Of a stretch of 64,000 nucleotides of DNA, positions 1-11,936 are shown one piece after another (position 1 is the stretch's first letter; each line of letters opens with the position of its first letter). A model generated the notes under the pieces. The model was not told where the DNA came from. It did no database searches and saw only the letters and a program-made list of their open reading frames with translations. The translations under genes were made by a program, and so were the position numbers. Origin of the DNA: Thereva unica (Eukaryota; Arthropoda; Insecta; Diptera; Therevidae); the NCBI GenBank assembly GCA_949987705.1, contig OX465281.1, forward strand, positions 29,248,942-29,312,941, in the 5' to 3' direction.

Positions 1-137
1 AAAAAGGGGTAAGAATGGAAACGAATCGTGAATAGAGTTCGAGACCCGCCGGCACCGACAGCAGCGTATCCGTTGCGGGGACGTCCCGATCATACCGCCA
101 GCTAACGGACCATAGAAGAAGAATAAGAAGGAATGCG
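1..137 (+). mobile_element. Non-LTR retrotransposon 3' end (family A), left-truncated by window
   Basis: This is the extreme C-terminal coding end and tail of a non-LTR retrotransposon. The segment repeats, with few changes, at 22587-22870 (minus) and 45885-46056 (plus). The longer copies encode a C-terminus with the pattern EARDVAKNRKEWKRIVNR followed by a Pro/Ala-rich tail and a stop, and end in a GAA-rich microsatellite. The tail here is degenerate (gaagaagaataagaag). Only the last ~130 bp are visible; the rest may lie left of the window. Assignment to a clade is not possible from this fragment. Confidence 0.6.
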
Positions 138-2690
138 TCTCGAATTTTTTTATATCTGAGGAACACCCGAAGTTGAAGTTGAAGCGTTTACGTGATGAGA
201 TCTATTACGGGTACGCGGAACGAAACCCTTGCTAAGCGCCCCAGCAGGCCAGAAACCAGGGTCTAAGAGAATCTCGATAGTAACAGGCGGTGCAGACAAA
301 ATAAAAGATGCAACTGGCTTGAAAGCCTTGCTTAACAGTCATAAACAAAAACAGAATCTAAAAAACATCGAAATACTATAAACAATTTTATTTGTTTCAC
401 CCACCTTAATGTTGCTGACTAAAACTCGGCATCAGGTGAAGAAACGCCAATTTTTTTAAGGTGACAAAATTCATTTAACTTTCAATTTCTTTAAATGAAT
501 GGAAATGACGAACACGAATTAAGTAAAGAGTTTAACGACATTTTTTGTGCGAAACACACTTTATATATGGCGAACTTGGGCCATTCATCGGTTTGTTCAT
601 AAATTTTCTTTCGTATGGCAAAAAAATAATGGTGTGCCCCTTTTTTGTAACGACTTTTGGCCAGGTAATTGCCCGATACGAGTCCAGTTATTGTATCGAG
701 TTTCTTCAAAAAACAATTTTTACCTTTTTTGAGAATTTTTTACGATGTTTTTTCTTGTTTATCCTAAAGGTGATTCAGTGCAATCTAAAATGGTACAAAT
801 GCCGTTAATGTTGTATCAATGAAATATATTAAAATCCTAAAAATTTCTTTTAAACCTTTTCACCTTCTAAATTACTTAATATCACGCATTTATTTCGTCA
901 TTCATCAATAAAACTCAAAAATCACAGCCGACATAAGTCAATTGCGTTTTCAAATTAATTTGTCGCAACAAAACTCGTGCATTTCATAAATTCGTTTCAA
1001 TTGATCTTTGGATGATTCAATAGCATTAAACTATTGCAAATGTGTTTTTGGTTGTCAATTAAACAAAATTGATTTACAAAAATATTATGATTTATTGATG
1101 ACGAAAGTGTGGAAGAGGATATTTTTTTAACCTGGTCGAGTTTAATATCTGGATAATACTAGTAGGGATTAGGTATTTTCTTCAAATTTCATTTAGCAAT
1201 TTAAATTTTTATTATAAGCCGAAAAAAGGTTAAACCTGTCTGATGTTATTGTAAGCTTGGCAACAATAACTTAATCGGGAACAAACTAAGAATTTTAAAG
1301 GAAAGGATTTGAGAAGAATTAAGGGAATCGTAAACGGTTTTATTGCTTTTTGTTTGTAAGAAATTAAAATGCTGGTGCATCGATGATATTGTGAGTAAAT
1401 AACCAACCAGAATGTATAAGTTTTAAATCTACAGTCGCTATTTATGGAATTAGAGCCACGCCACAACTTAGTTTCATCTATTTTTACTGTCGAAAAGCTT
1501 GTACAAGGTTCTTCGAACAAGAGGTGTCCTTTTAAATTAGGCGCCATTTTTGAACTGTCAAAATACAACTGTCATTACGAAGACATTTGGCAAAGTAAAA
1601 GCTAGGTGGTTTCCAGATGTTGAACATTCGCATGTCGATGCATATTCGCAAAACGCATTAGAATAGGGTAGCATCACAACGAACATGTTGAAAATATCGC
1701 GGAAATGGTGCTTAAAGGGTTTGTAGTAATCATTAAGCTCCTTCTCGCACAACCCGAGTAAAAATAAAAAATGGCCTTTCAGCGGGCGAACACCGGCCGC
1801 TTGGGTTTTTAAGGGACATATGATGACCGTAGAATCTTTAGCCATTTTAAATCCAGGGCGGCCAACTTGATTTCAATGGCCGAGTACTAAGCTGTACACA
1901 TAGAACGGGTATAGGACGAACATGTAAAGTCCAAGTGCATAAAATTTTCGTTATGTACAATCAGCGTTTGGACTATCATACTCAAAGACTACAAATGCAC
2001 AAGAGAAACACGCACGCCAACCTTACTTGGAAGGGATTAGCCCAATTATATCGGCCGATCCTCTCTCATAAGATGTAGCTAGAAGGTTATGATCGCACTT
2101 CTATCAGTCCGGAATAATTGTGGTATTTGCATGTTATACTACATGTTTTTCCCGCATTCTGCTGATGACTAACAGACAAGATACTGAAGTAAAACATCCT
2201 AATTTTGCTCGTCCAGCCAGGTCTACTGAAAACATCACAAGCCAGTTTTCATCCAAAACCCAATACAAATAGTCGAATAAACCCTCCAACCACAACGAGT
2301 AACAATTTGGTTGGTGGTGTAACTGATCCATCCTTTTTTGAAAATGGATGTGGACAACATTTTTTTCCAGCAAGACGGGGACACTTTGTCACACAGCTCG
2401 TGGAACAAAGGCTGTATTGCGTGAAAAACTTCCTGGAAGTGTGATTTTTCGAAATTGAGATTTTAATCGGTTAGTGAGCTTTTGCGATCTAACACTATTA
2501 GGCAGAAAGGAAGAATTACCACTCCTAAACAGAATGCCTTTGATATTAACGAAATCTATTTTCAATATCCAGAAGTGTAATAGTCTCTACGTTGCTGTGG
2601 TTACGGAGTTATTTTTGTGAGTTACATCATAATCTATAGTAGGGGAACCCAAGACGGGATTTTTGGGATTCACTCAAGCGGGACATATTA
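138..2690. other. AT-rich stretch with no recognised gene
   Basis: About 2.5 kb of mostly AT-rich sequence. The open frames at 1230-1568 and 1558-1845 (minus, 112 and 95 codons) and 2205-2444 (plus, 79 codons) show no family motif, no splice-supported extension and no conserved composition. I see no repeat structure here either. Confidence 0.4.
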
Positions 2691-2694
2691 ACAT

Positions 2695-3870
2695 ATGGGA
2701 GATACCTTGCACTATGTTGAATACCTCTACCATATCCAAGCTTTCTATATAAAAGGCCTTCCTCGAAGGTGCTTTCGATAGCAGTGGCTATGAATCTACA
2801 TAATGATCTCAAAAACCTGAAACCCCACACGATTGAGTGGATTAATGCCATGCTTGTAGGTCGTGACATTTTTCTACCCTAGGTGTCTCATATTAAAGGC
2901 TGCTCTCAAGATGGAGTGTTATCCCCGTTACTCAGATCACTAGTTGCAGAAGAACTTTTGACGAAACTATCTGAATCTGGTTTCGATATCTTTGGTTATG
3001 CAAACGATCTTGCCCTCTTTATCTCTGGGAAGTTTGTCTTGACCATTACAGAGGTCATGAGAGCACTTCGAGAAGTTGCAAGATAGAATACCATGGGGGT
3101 CTTAATCAACCTAAATAAGGCTGTGCTGGTAACTTTTTCCAAACGCTACAAAGTGGACCTAGGTCCTATCTGCATCCACAGTTAAGTTGAGTTGCGTTGA
3201 ATTGAGTTGAATACTCAAACTCAGTCAAATATTTGGGAGTAAAAATAGACAAGGGGCTGAACTGAAAGCTAAACTGGACTACGCCATCGTAGCCACAAGG
3301 ACCATATGCTATGCCTTACCAATCATTTGATTGACCCCATTGCATATCTTCATATGAAAATCCGCCGCCATACGTCCCTTGAGACTTCAGTCAGATCTCA
3401 TACAATTGGTCCTATACAGTCAAAAGTTGCCGCGTATCCGACCATATGGTTGGTGAACTGCGGTTCCAAAGGAAGTTCTGGGCGGTAATCCTGGATCGTT
3501 CTGAGTGGAAGGAACCTATTCTTCCCGGGGATCCAAAATATTTCCACTGGTTTACTGACGGGTGAAAGATGGAACATAGTACATGCAACATGGTGTCGCA
3601 GGACCCAACTCCAAGATCTCGATTGTAATAGGTAAGTGGCCCTCTGTTTTCCAGACCGAAATACATGCCATTGTGACCTACGCTAGGCTCAACTATGAGA
3701 AAAGTTTGAAAGGCGACAATATTATAATTAATTCTGGCATCAATGGACTCTGAACGTGGAAGTTTTCTTGAGGAACTCTAGAGCCTGACCAGAAGAAATA
3801 AGGTGTCGCCCTGGTGGACCCCTGGACACTGGGGTGTGCTATGAAATGTATCCTCGAAAAGTGTACTCGA
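2695..3870 (+). mobile_element. Decayed R1/LOA-like retrotransposon (RT plus RNase H remnants)
   Basis: Pieces of a reverse transcriptase read in several frames. An AFLEGAFDSSG-like motif near 2758 corresponds to the LDIEGAFD block. GCSQDGVLSPLL at about 2900 is the GxPQGxxLSP block, and GYANDLALF near 2995 is the YADD box with D to N. SVKYLGVKIDKGLNW near 3230 matches the post-palm YLGV block. An RNase H remnant follows: FTDG then a stop near 3550, and TEIHAIVTYARLNYEKS near 3655. The order is that of I-group elements (R1/LOA) that carry RNase H, and it resembles the intact element at 51096-54950. Frameshifts, stops and the lost catalytic Asp show it is dead. Confidence 0.7.
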
Positions 3871-4895
3871 TCGACTTAGTGTGATTCTTTAAAAAGCTTT
3901 CAAGAATTACAAACAACATAACAAATTTCACTAAAGGGCACTTAAGAAAACCAAAGGTGAGGTTATGAAGTGATGGAGAGTATAAAAAATCCTATTAGTA
4001 AAGGTCAGCTTCCCATCGTTTAGATATGTATAATAATAAAAATTAATTACCCCAAAAATATAAAAAAATTAATTTAATAAGAAATTTAAAGAAAATAACA
4101 TGTAAAAATACCGCTCGACTCTCAATAAAGCCCATACCTTGTCTGGTCAACTCCAAGTGATTCTTTCCGCAATGTTTAGTAACGAAGTCAGAGAATGCTT
4201 GGTTACAGGACGCTGCATCCTACAAATGCCTCCACCAGTATTCTCTTGCTCAGGAATGATGAATCTGACCTTCACGTACTGCGTCACTAACCCCCGACAG
4301 CATGTTTTAGGCTTCCTTTATTTACTGCGATCTTGCTCGAGTAAACTAGTCTTAGGGTTTACCTGCTCATATCATTCAAGCGAGCCTTCAACTCTGAGAT
4401 TAAGGAATTGTCAAGATGTTCAGCTAACCCATCTGGCGGTCTGAGTTGGTTGGAATAATCCCTACTGAGTAATTTTTATGAGTAACTTCATAACTTCTGT
4501 TGCAAGGTGAGCAAGAATATCAGAGTAATGAACCAATACCGCAATAACCATAAAAAAGTTAAACAAAACATTGTATTTGAACTCACTTTATGTTTTTTTT
4601 TTTTGAAGTGTTACACTCCTCGCTTTGCATGCTTTCTCCTAATTATAATAATAAACTTGGAAAACAATAGCCGCTCGAAGAAAGAGTAATATATTATAAA
4701 TTGGCATTATTCATAAGAATTATTAACAAATATACATAAGCATGCAAGCAGAAGGCATTAGCTAAATAATTTCAATATTCTAACAAACCCCCCCTAATCG
4801 CCCTAATCAAAAATAAGACTATGCTAGAGACTCCCTTCACTAATATAAACAATCATAACAACCACCAAAAAATTGAACAAATTTTCATATTAAAG
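3871..4895. other. Intergenic or intronic AT-rich sequence upstream of NAAT exons
   Basis: No exon for the N-terminal part of the transporter (TM1-TM2, with the family's WRFP-type motif) could be found here. The frame at 4139-4444 (101 codons) has no recognisable motif. The stretch is probably intron, because the first visible transporter exon at 4896 begins in the middle of a codon. Confidence 0.45.
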
Positions 4896-7800
4896 GTTTG
4901 GGATACGGACAAGCACTAACAGTCTTTGCCTTATCAACATACTATGCCTCCTTAATGTCCCTAATATGTCGATACTTCATCGACTCATTCAAACTCATTC
5001 TCCCCTGGTCCACCTGTCACGCGGATTGGGCTAACTGTATAAACTCCACTGAGACAAAATCCACCTTAAACCATACCTACAAAAATTACTCTACACAAAA
5101 TGAATCATCACGTATAGCGACTAGCTCTGAGCTCTACCTAATGTAAGTTTGGTGGTGGGAAATTAGTTAATGAAGAATTTAAATAACATATGAAGAATTT
5201 CATTAACAGAAAGGATATACTGAAAGAGAAGGACTCAATTGATGATGGAATTGGTCTGCCCAACTGGGAGTTGGTGGCTGGACTTATTTTCTCATGGACT
5301 ATAGTCTACATTATCATCATCAAGGGAGTGAGGAGCTCTGGAAAAGCGTCATATTTTCTTGCCATATTCCCGTATATCGTGTTGGGAATTTTATTAGTAC
5401 GTGCCGTTACCTTGCCAGGATCCTTGAATGGAATTATTTATTTTATAAAGCCGCAGTGGGGTGAAATTTTAAATCCAAAAGTAAGGACGATATTTTTAAT
5501 ACCTTTAAAACATTATCCTTAACCTTTCACTTTTCAACAGGTCTGGTATGCAGCTGTGACTCAAGTATTCTTCTCCCTGTCCGTCTGCTTCGGCAACATA
5601 ATCATGTATTCATCTTTCAACAAATTTGGACACAATGTACACAGGTATGTTAACATCCTTTCAGCCTATAAATTGAAGATATTTATGCTAAATTCAACTT
5701 TACAGAGATGCAACAATAGTTACCTTGTTGGATACGTTCACATCGCTCCTAGCTGGATTTACAATATTCGGTATTCTTGGACATTTGGCTCATGAAATTG
5801 GTACCGATGATGTTGGTACTGTTGTTAAGGGAGGCACCGGACTGGCTTTCATTTCATATCCAGATGCAATCGCTAAATTCGAAACATTGCCTCAGGCGTT
5901 TTCAGTTTTGTTCTTCGCAATGTTGTTCGTTCTGGGAGTTGGCAGCAACATTGCTATGACTTCTTGCGTTATGACAGCTATACGAGATAATTTCCCTAAG
6001 GTTAAGCATTGGCATGCAGCCCTAGGAATTGCTGTTGTTAGCATTATAATTGGAATTGTTTATGTTACACCTGTAAGTATATATGTATATAATTGGTAAT
6101 TTACTTATAGTTATATGATACTTATTTTGCATCAATTTAATATCTTCATGATATAGTTAGTTTGAAATACTTTATAGTGGAAGCTTGCTTTGGACCTAGT
6201 AGTAAAGTTCGCCATAAAAATTTCAACTTGGGTCATAACTAGCAGAATCTAATATTCTTAAGATTATTAATGTGGCACATGGACAGAGCCTGCAGTGGAA
6301 GCCCTGGAACTGTCGTAAAAACCAACTTCCGAAACTGCAAAGAAAAAGCCCAGAGTTACCAACGGACGCAATAGTGCCGTGGGAGGAGAAGAACGGTGCG
6401 GTGGGCAGTGAACAGTTTCTCCCACTAAAAGTCGCCAGCCATGGGCAACATAATCTCAATTATGCTTCAAAAGAGACGCATAACATTATGGCTTGTCTCA
6501 ATTTACAAGTACTGCCTTCGCTGCAGTTACGTGACTCGCTCCTGGGGCAGGGTCAAGGTGATCTTCATCCCGAAGGTCAGTAGACACGAGTACGAAACGC
6601 TAAGAGAATACAGGCCAATAAGCTTGTCATCTTTTGCCCTAAAGATCCTAGAACTCATTCTAGACCTATACCTCCGTAACTCCATAACAACGGCCCCTAT
6701 ATCTACATCTCAGCAATCACACTGCAAAGGCGATCGGTAGACATTGCCCTTCATGAAGAAGTGTGCACCGTGGAATACTCCCTAGAATACAAACAATTTA
6801 CCTTGGCAGTTTTCTTAGATGCAAAAGGCGGTTTCAACATCAGCACCGTGGCATCCGCAAAGCCCTGGCTGAAGTCGGATCCACAGTGGAATCAGTCAAT
6901 GGATCCTCCCTGTATTCTGGAAACTAGAATCATCCACAGCAGCTGGGGCAATACCCAGATAAAGTCAGGGTGGAGACCTCTAGCCTTTGCTATTGTTCAT
7001 GGCGATGGCCAAGATCCTAAATCACTAGGAAAACACAGAATAAAGGCATTTGCCTATGCGGCCGACATGGTGATATTAGTATTCGGAAAATACATTCAGT
7101 GAGATTATGCAGATGAAAAGGTTATCGTATGGTCCAACCACTGCGAGCTATCCGTCAACCCGGAAAAGACAGTTCACCAACAAGATTAAAATACCCACCT
7201 TTCGTACACCTTCTTTTAGCGGTCGAGTACTGAGCCTATCCCACTACTTGGGGTTTTATTCTGGACCCATAGCTGAAGTGGAGTTTGAATATCGAAGAAA
7301 GAGCAAAGAAGCCTGTAAGCAGACTTTCAGAAAAAGATGGCGTTACAAGCTGCTGGCATTCATTAGACCACTGTTGATATTTGGCGCTGGCGGTCCACTC
7401 TTTTGAAAGAATATAAGAGATTCAGGCTGAGCCAAGTTCAAAGTATGGCTTGCCTCAAATAAGCAAACGTCATATGTACAACTCCGACGGAAGCCCTGCT
7501 GTCACCTGATTTATACATCATACAGCCAGCACAGCCCTCCGGCTGCATGAAGCCGGTTGCTGGGTCGAGAAGATCTACGGGCACAGCAATATACTGCGCT
7601 CTTTACCACACGCCTACCAACAAAAATTTAATTTCGGCAGACCTCAATATCCGGATCTGTATCAGAGAAGAACGGGAAGATTTTCAACCAACGATGACGT
7701 TGTCCTGTTCGCAGTCGGATATAAATCAGAGTCGAGTGTTGGGGCTGAAGTTTCTCCCATCTCTTCTTCCAAAAATTCTACCTCCTGTCTAGCTACGTCA

Positions 7801-10463
7801 ACGTTTTCAGGCAGGACTTTTCGCAATCTTTCCAGTTTGTCTAGCAATATACGTAGTTATACCCAAGGCCGGGAGCCAGGATGATCTTATTGTCTTAAAG
7901 CCAAGCGGCCATCAAGCATTGGACTTCCAAGTTGGTTGAAAACTGTCAGAAGAAGCTCTCTTGCCTGGCCGGGAGGTACAGCCTCACTCTTCAGTGTGTT
8001 TCGTGTCACAGGATCATCCATGGCAAAAATAAGGCATATGAATTGGCCAGACTAAACTTTCGCAGGCACACCGGTGGAAGTGTATAGAAGCTTCTGTGTA
8101 CCCTGTCATCATGCGTCAAGGCCAGGATGACCTGCAGTTGTTACAACAAAAAGATTTCGCGAAACCTTTTGAGAGGATGCCATTCAAGAATACCGCCCAA
8201 ATTGTGTCGATAGTTGCGGGACATTAGCCAGATTAAAAATTCCGTGCAATGCCCAGTACCTTAGGTGTGGAAAAGAACAGGCCAGTGAAACAAATGAACA
8301 CTTTCTCGGCGAATTTCCGGCTCTGACCAATATCAGACACCGTGTATTTGGAAACTTCTATTTAAAGGATTTGAGGGAGGTTTCGATTTGATCCGGTACC
8401 TAAATATGACGGACTGGATGTAAAATCTCTCCTAGTTTACGGCTTACGCAAAAGTTTTTCAGGTGTGCGACTAGAAAATGGCGAACATTAGAATCAAATG
8501 TGTCCCATTCTACAGCTTGGATGGGACTACCGCTCCTATACCTACGGTTCTACCTATTAAACCAAAAACGGGCTGCTGGGTGACCTTCTTGTCTGGTTGC
8601 TCTAATATGTCCAAACCATTAGATAAAATACAAGTACAAGTGTATCTATTGGTTATATATGAGCTTTGATTTTTGTTACAAAGAACTGAACATGTGGATG
8701 ACGTCAAAAATCTATTTTCGCGGGTGTTCGCCAGACGTTCTCACAGCCTACTCAATCCAGTTCACACCATGTTACTTTTACAACATGCTAAATCACAATA
8801 CCCCTTGTAAACTCTGTTTTCGTCCTCGCCTTGTTTATTCAAGCCAGATCCTCGCAAACTACCCTAAGAACAGCCGTATTTGTTTTACCATAGATTCATT
8901 GAAAACTGCGATTACCTAATTACCTTAGACTGACCCGCCCGGCTCATCTCCAATGTTTTCTTTTTCGCAGCCGTAACTATAAAGTAATTGGTATATGCAA
9001 GACACTAGTGTTGTGGCATAGAAAATTGTTTAACAGCTTCATTGCCAAATTAAACCAGTTTCAAAGAATGACCTGTTTTTCGTCACCAACGATATTCGTA
9101 ACTCACCGTCTGCACCGCTGGAGACTCTACTAGACCTAGTGCCGGTACAGCTTGAGGAAGAGAAATTTGTCATAAGTGTTGTGCTGAGCCTAAGACCAAA
9201 TAGTCCACCTGCGCTATGGTTTTTCGCGAGTACACTTGACAATCGGCCTCTAGGTATAGAGTTCGTACCTAGCATGGTTAATTCCCAGCTGTTTATTCTC
9301 CACTATTCTGGGTGGCCAAAGAATTATATGGGCGTAGTAGAAAGAATGGCAACACCCTGGTAAGCCAGACGGACACTGCGCCCTAAATTACCCTCTATAG
9401 AAGAGGATAGGAACTACCTGCTCATTTTGGCTCGAGGAAGGGGAGTCTGTCCTACTCCTTCTTTGTCAGTGAATTAGATAACTTCTTTTGAGCTTCTGTT
9501 TTGAAACTTCTGTTCAAGTATTCTGGCAAACAATCTGGCAAATCTGCGGTACATAGGTTGTAGTAAAATATGGTGCCTAATAGTAGCGAATGCTTTAGTT
9601 TTGGACCTGATACCTCTATCTGAAAAAGAAGAACTATAAAAAAACGTATGGATAGTGTTGGTGGATTCGATCAACTAACCTCAACTTGCTGCTTTATAAA
9701 AAATCCTTCAAAACGTGACATTTGTGGTAAGATCAAGAAATAAACACCATTAATAGTAGAAGTATGGTCCTCAGATCGACTTAGAAAATTCATAATACAA
9801 GAGTTTACTGATTTAAGCCAGAATTGATGCATTTTATTTAAACCATAATTTCTAATAATTTAATTCTTCCTTTCAGGGTGGCCAATTCATTTTGAATTTG
9901 GTTGACTATTTCGGAGCATCCATGATTGCACTAGTATTGGCCATAGCCGAACTATTCACTCTAAGCTGGGTTTACGGAGTCCGAAGAATCTGCAAAGACG
10001 CTGAATTTATGATTGGTAAAAATCCAAACATATACTGGCGACTTTCATGGGGCATTGTCACTCCAGCCCTGATGACAGCAATCCTCATATACACCTTCAC
10101 ATCATACGAACCCCTAAAGTACAAAGGCACCCCATATCCAGAATGGGCTTATGGTAAGCATTCCTTAATTTTGCTTTGGTCATGACGAACTAAATTCTTT
10201 TTGGCGTTATTACAGCTGTGGGATGGACAATCGCTGCAGTTGGTGTAGCACAAGTTCCAATTTGGGCTTGTGTTGCTATTATTAAACAACCTGGAGATTG
10301 CTTACTAGAGAAAATTGCTGGTGCATTCAGGCCAAAAGAGACCTGGGGTCCTGCGGATCCTATTCTCAATGAAAGGTACAGGAAGTTTATGGCAGCTGAA
10401 GATGATTTGCTTGGCGAAAGCACAGGACTATGCTCGAGTATAAAGCGGAATCTGTTTTCTTAA
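4896..10463 (+). CDS. SLC6 sodium-dependent nutrient amino acid transporter (NAAT type), C-terminal six exons
   Basis: Plasma-membrane Na+-coupled amino acid symporter of the insect NAAT group of SLC6. Exons: 4896-5142, 5210-5480, 5541-5644, 5706-6072, 9877-10153 and 10216-10463 (stop TAA). All junctions are GT/AG, and the exons total 504 in-frame codons including the stop. Exon 1 opens with GLGYGQ (start of TM3) and has the extracellular CHADWANC cysteine pair and N-glycosylation sites NHT and NYS. Joining exons 1 and 2 gives ELYLIKDILKEKDSIDDGIG, typical of NAATs. Later blocks include VTQVFFSLSVCFGNI (TM6 unwound segment), LLAGFTIFGILGHLAHE, TPGGQFILNLVDYFGAS and AVGWTIAAVGVAQVPIW. Roughly TM3-TM12 are present; the N-terminal exons with TM1-TM2 lie upstream, outside the window or beyond a long intron. 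Four introns are 60-67 bp; the fifth (6073-9876, 3.8 kb) is filled by transposon debris but keeps intact splice sites. No frameshift or internal stop is seen, so the gene is likely functional. The exact paralogue is uncertain. Confidence 0.93.
6265..8395 (+). mobile_element. R1/LOA-like retrotransposon remnant inside the NAAT intron
   Basis: Frame-broken coding remnant lying in the 3.8 kb transporter intron, in the same orientation as the gene. EYRPISLSSFALKILELIL at about 6608 is the RT YRPISL block, FLDAKGGFN near 6810 the LD(I)xGAFD block, and AFAYAADMVILVFGKY near 7050 the YADD block. CELSVNPEKTV (7141) and VQSMACLK (about 7438) follow. At the 3' side EQASETNEHFLGEFPAL near 8280 matches the Cys/His C-terminal domain and NFYLKDLREVSI its end, so the copy spans most of ORF2. 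Many stops and shifts mark it as dead. Confidence 0.75.
9028..9365 (+). mobile_element. Second R1-like fragment in the NAAT intron
   Basis: In one frame the sequence reads TNDIRNSPSAPLETLLDLVP followed by a Lys/Glu-rich stretch, the block that follows the QRMAC motif in R1-like ORF2 proteins. KLNQFQRMTC precedes it in another frame, so a frameshift separates them. The fragment stops at TGG TAA near 9363. It lies 0.5 kb upstream of the exon at 9877. It may be part of the older insertion at 6265-8395 or a separate copy. Confidence 0.5.
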
Positions 10464-10513
10464 GGATATTTTTGTAAATTATTTTTTATTTAGTACTTAA
10501 GTAGTTTTAAGGC

Positions 10514-10519
10514 AATAAA
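10514..10519 (+). promoter_or_regulatory. Polyadenylation signal of the NAAT gene
   Basis: AATAAA lies 51 bp after the transporter stop codon at 10461-10463 in AT-rich sequence. Similarity to a retrotransposon endonuclease starts only about 50 bp further on, so the gene probably ends here with a very short 3' UTR. Confidence 0.6.
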
Positions 10520-10567
10520 TAGTGATATTTTAGTAATTTGTTGGATTTAAACTTAACGCCTGCCCCA

Positions 10568-10790
10568 GGTGTGATGTAAAAATCATACTGGGAGATCTGA
10601 ACGCCAAAGAGGGCCGGAGCCTATATACAGGCAATATGTCGGCAACTACAGCTTGCATGAAAACACTAATGACAATGGACAGCGAGTTGTAGAGATGGCA
10701 GCAAGTACTAGATTTGCCGTTGCAAGTACTAGATTTGCGCGTAAAGATATCCATAAAGCCACCTGGGTATCTCCTGATGGATTATTAGTC
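10568..10790 (+). mobile_element. Non-LTR endonuclease fragment
   Basis: DVKIILGDLNAKEGR at about 10570 is the apurinic-type endonuclease GDLNA box, and RKDIHKATWVSPDG near 10738 is the following block found in RTE-like endonucleases. Between them a 16-20 bp segment (gcaagtactagatttgc) is duplicated. Only this ~220 bp is present before the sequence switches to a minus-strand element. It begins about 50 bp after the transporter polyadenylation signal. Confidence 0.6.
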
Positions 10791-10793
10791 TAA

Positions 10794-11936
10794 TAATTTT
10801 TGATTCACTCGGGGCATTTCTATGCCCTTTACCATATGGGTTTCTGATACAGATCAGTTCGCACTTCCCCTGGTTAATGTCTATGTTCCATGTGTATAAG
10901 TATTCTGCTATGCTGTTTACGTGTCGCTTTGAGAAAAGCGTGCGAAGACCACACCATTGTATCATCTGCGTACTGGATGCAAGTGGAGGAAAGTGCGGGG
11001 ATTTCATTCGGGAAATCATACAGGAATATGTTAAATAACATGGGGCCCAGTACGGAGCCTTGAGGCACTCCTGTTTTTATCGCGAATGGTGTGGAGATCA
11101 GGTCTCCAATCTGGGTTACCTCTGTTCTGTATGAGTAGATTAGCTAGACAAGTGGGAATGGGAAGTCTAGGTGATTTAGTTTGTATATGAGTCTGCAGTG
11201 CCATACACTGTAAAATGCCTTTTTTAGGTCTAGGGCGTATGCAACCGAGCATTTACTTTCTCTGAGCTTAATCATCACTGACTCTTGCAAGAGTACCTAG
11301 TAGGGAGTGTTCCGTTGCGTGCTCCTTTTTTACAAAGCCGAATTGGAATCCCGGAATGATATTGTTTTCTTTGCAGAAATCTTCTAGCCTTTTTAGAATG
11401 ATTCCTTCAAGCATATTTCCCAAGTTGTAGAGGAGGGAGATAGTAAGTATAAATTCTTCAACATCCTTTGCTGCTCAGCTTTTTGGGATTGGGATAATTT
11501 TGGCTTTTTTCCAGATTGTAAGGAAATAGCAATTGTTAATGCAGTTGTTACAAATTGTTGCTAGTTGCGTCGCTATAGTAGGCATGCACTTCTTCAACAC
11601 ATGGTTCGATAGCCTATCTAGGCCCGAGGATTTTTTTGTTTTCATGAGCTTGCCTGCGTTTATTAACTCTTCAGGCGAAGTAAACTTTCTGTCTGTGGGT
11701 GATAAGGCCCTATTAGTTGGTGAGAAAGCACTGAGTGCCGGCGAGGTGTCGTAATCAAACATGGTCATTACCTCGTCTATCATTTCCTTTGTGTAGTTGT
11801 ATGGTGAGGCCTGAAATGTGTTTTCGAAGTATTTTCTAAATTCTTCCACCTTGTCCTCCTTTACTTTAAGAAGGTGATCCCGTTAGCTGTTATGGGAGAG
11901 AAGATTGGATTAGCCTTTTGTTCACTTTCTACCAGT
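10794..11936 (-). mobile_element. Jockey-like retrotransposon fragment (RT), minus strand
   Basis: Minus-strand RT remnant in three frames. At 11849-11475 a 124-codon frame carries KTKKSSGLDRLSNHVLKK (the KAxGxDxI block) and ends at the KIIPIPKS block. PQGSVLGPMLFNIFLYDFP (about 11066) and IQYADDTMVWS (about 10978) are the PQGS and YADD blocks. KCELICIRNP follows near 10868. Frameshifts interrupt the domain. On its 5' side the sequence is cut at 11937 by the tail of another element, suggesting nested insertion. Confidence 0.75.

Noticed and set aside
1230..1845. Two adjacent minus-strand frames of 112 and 95 codons
   Set aside because: No family motif; overlap of frames and AT-rich composition suggest chance or a very decayed element.
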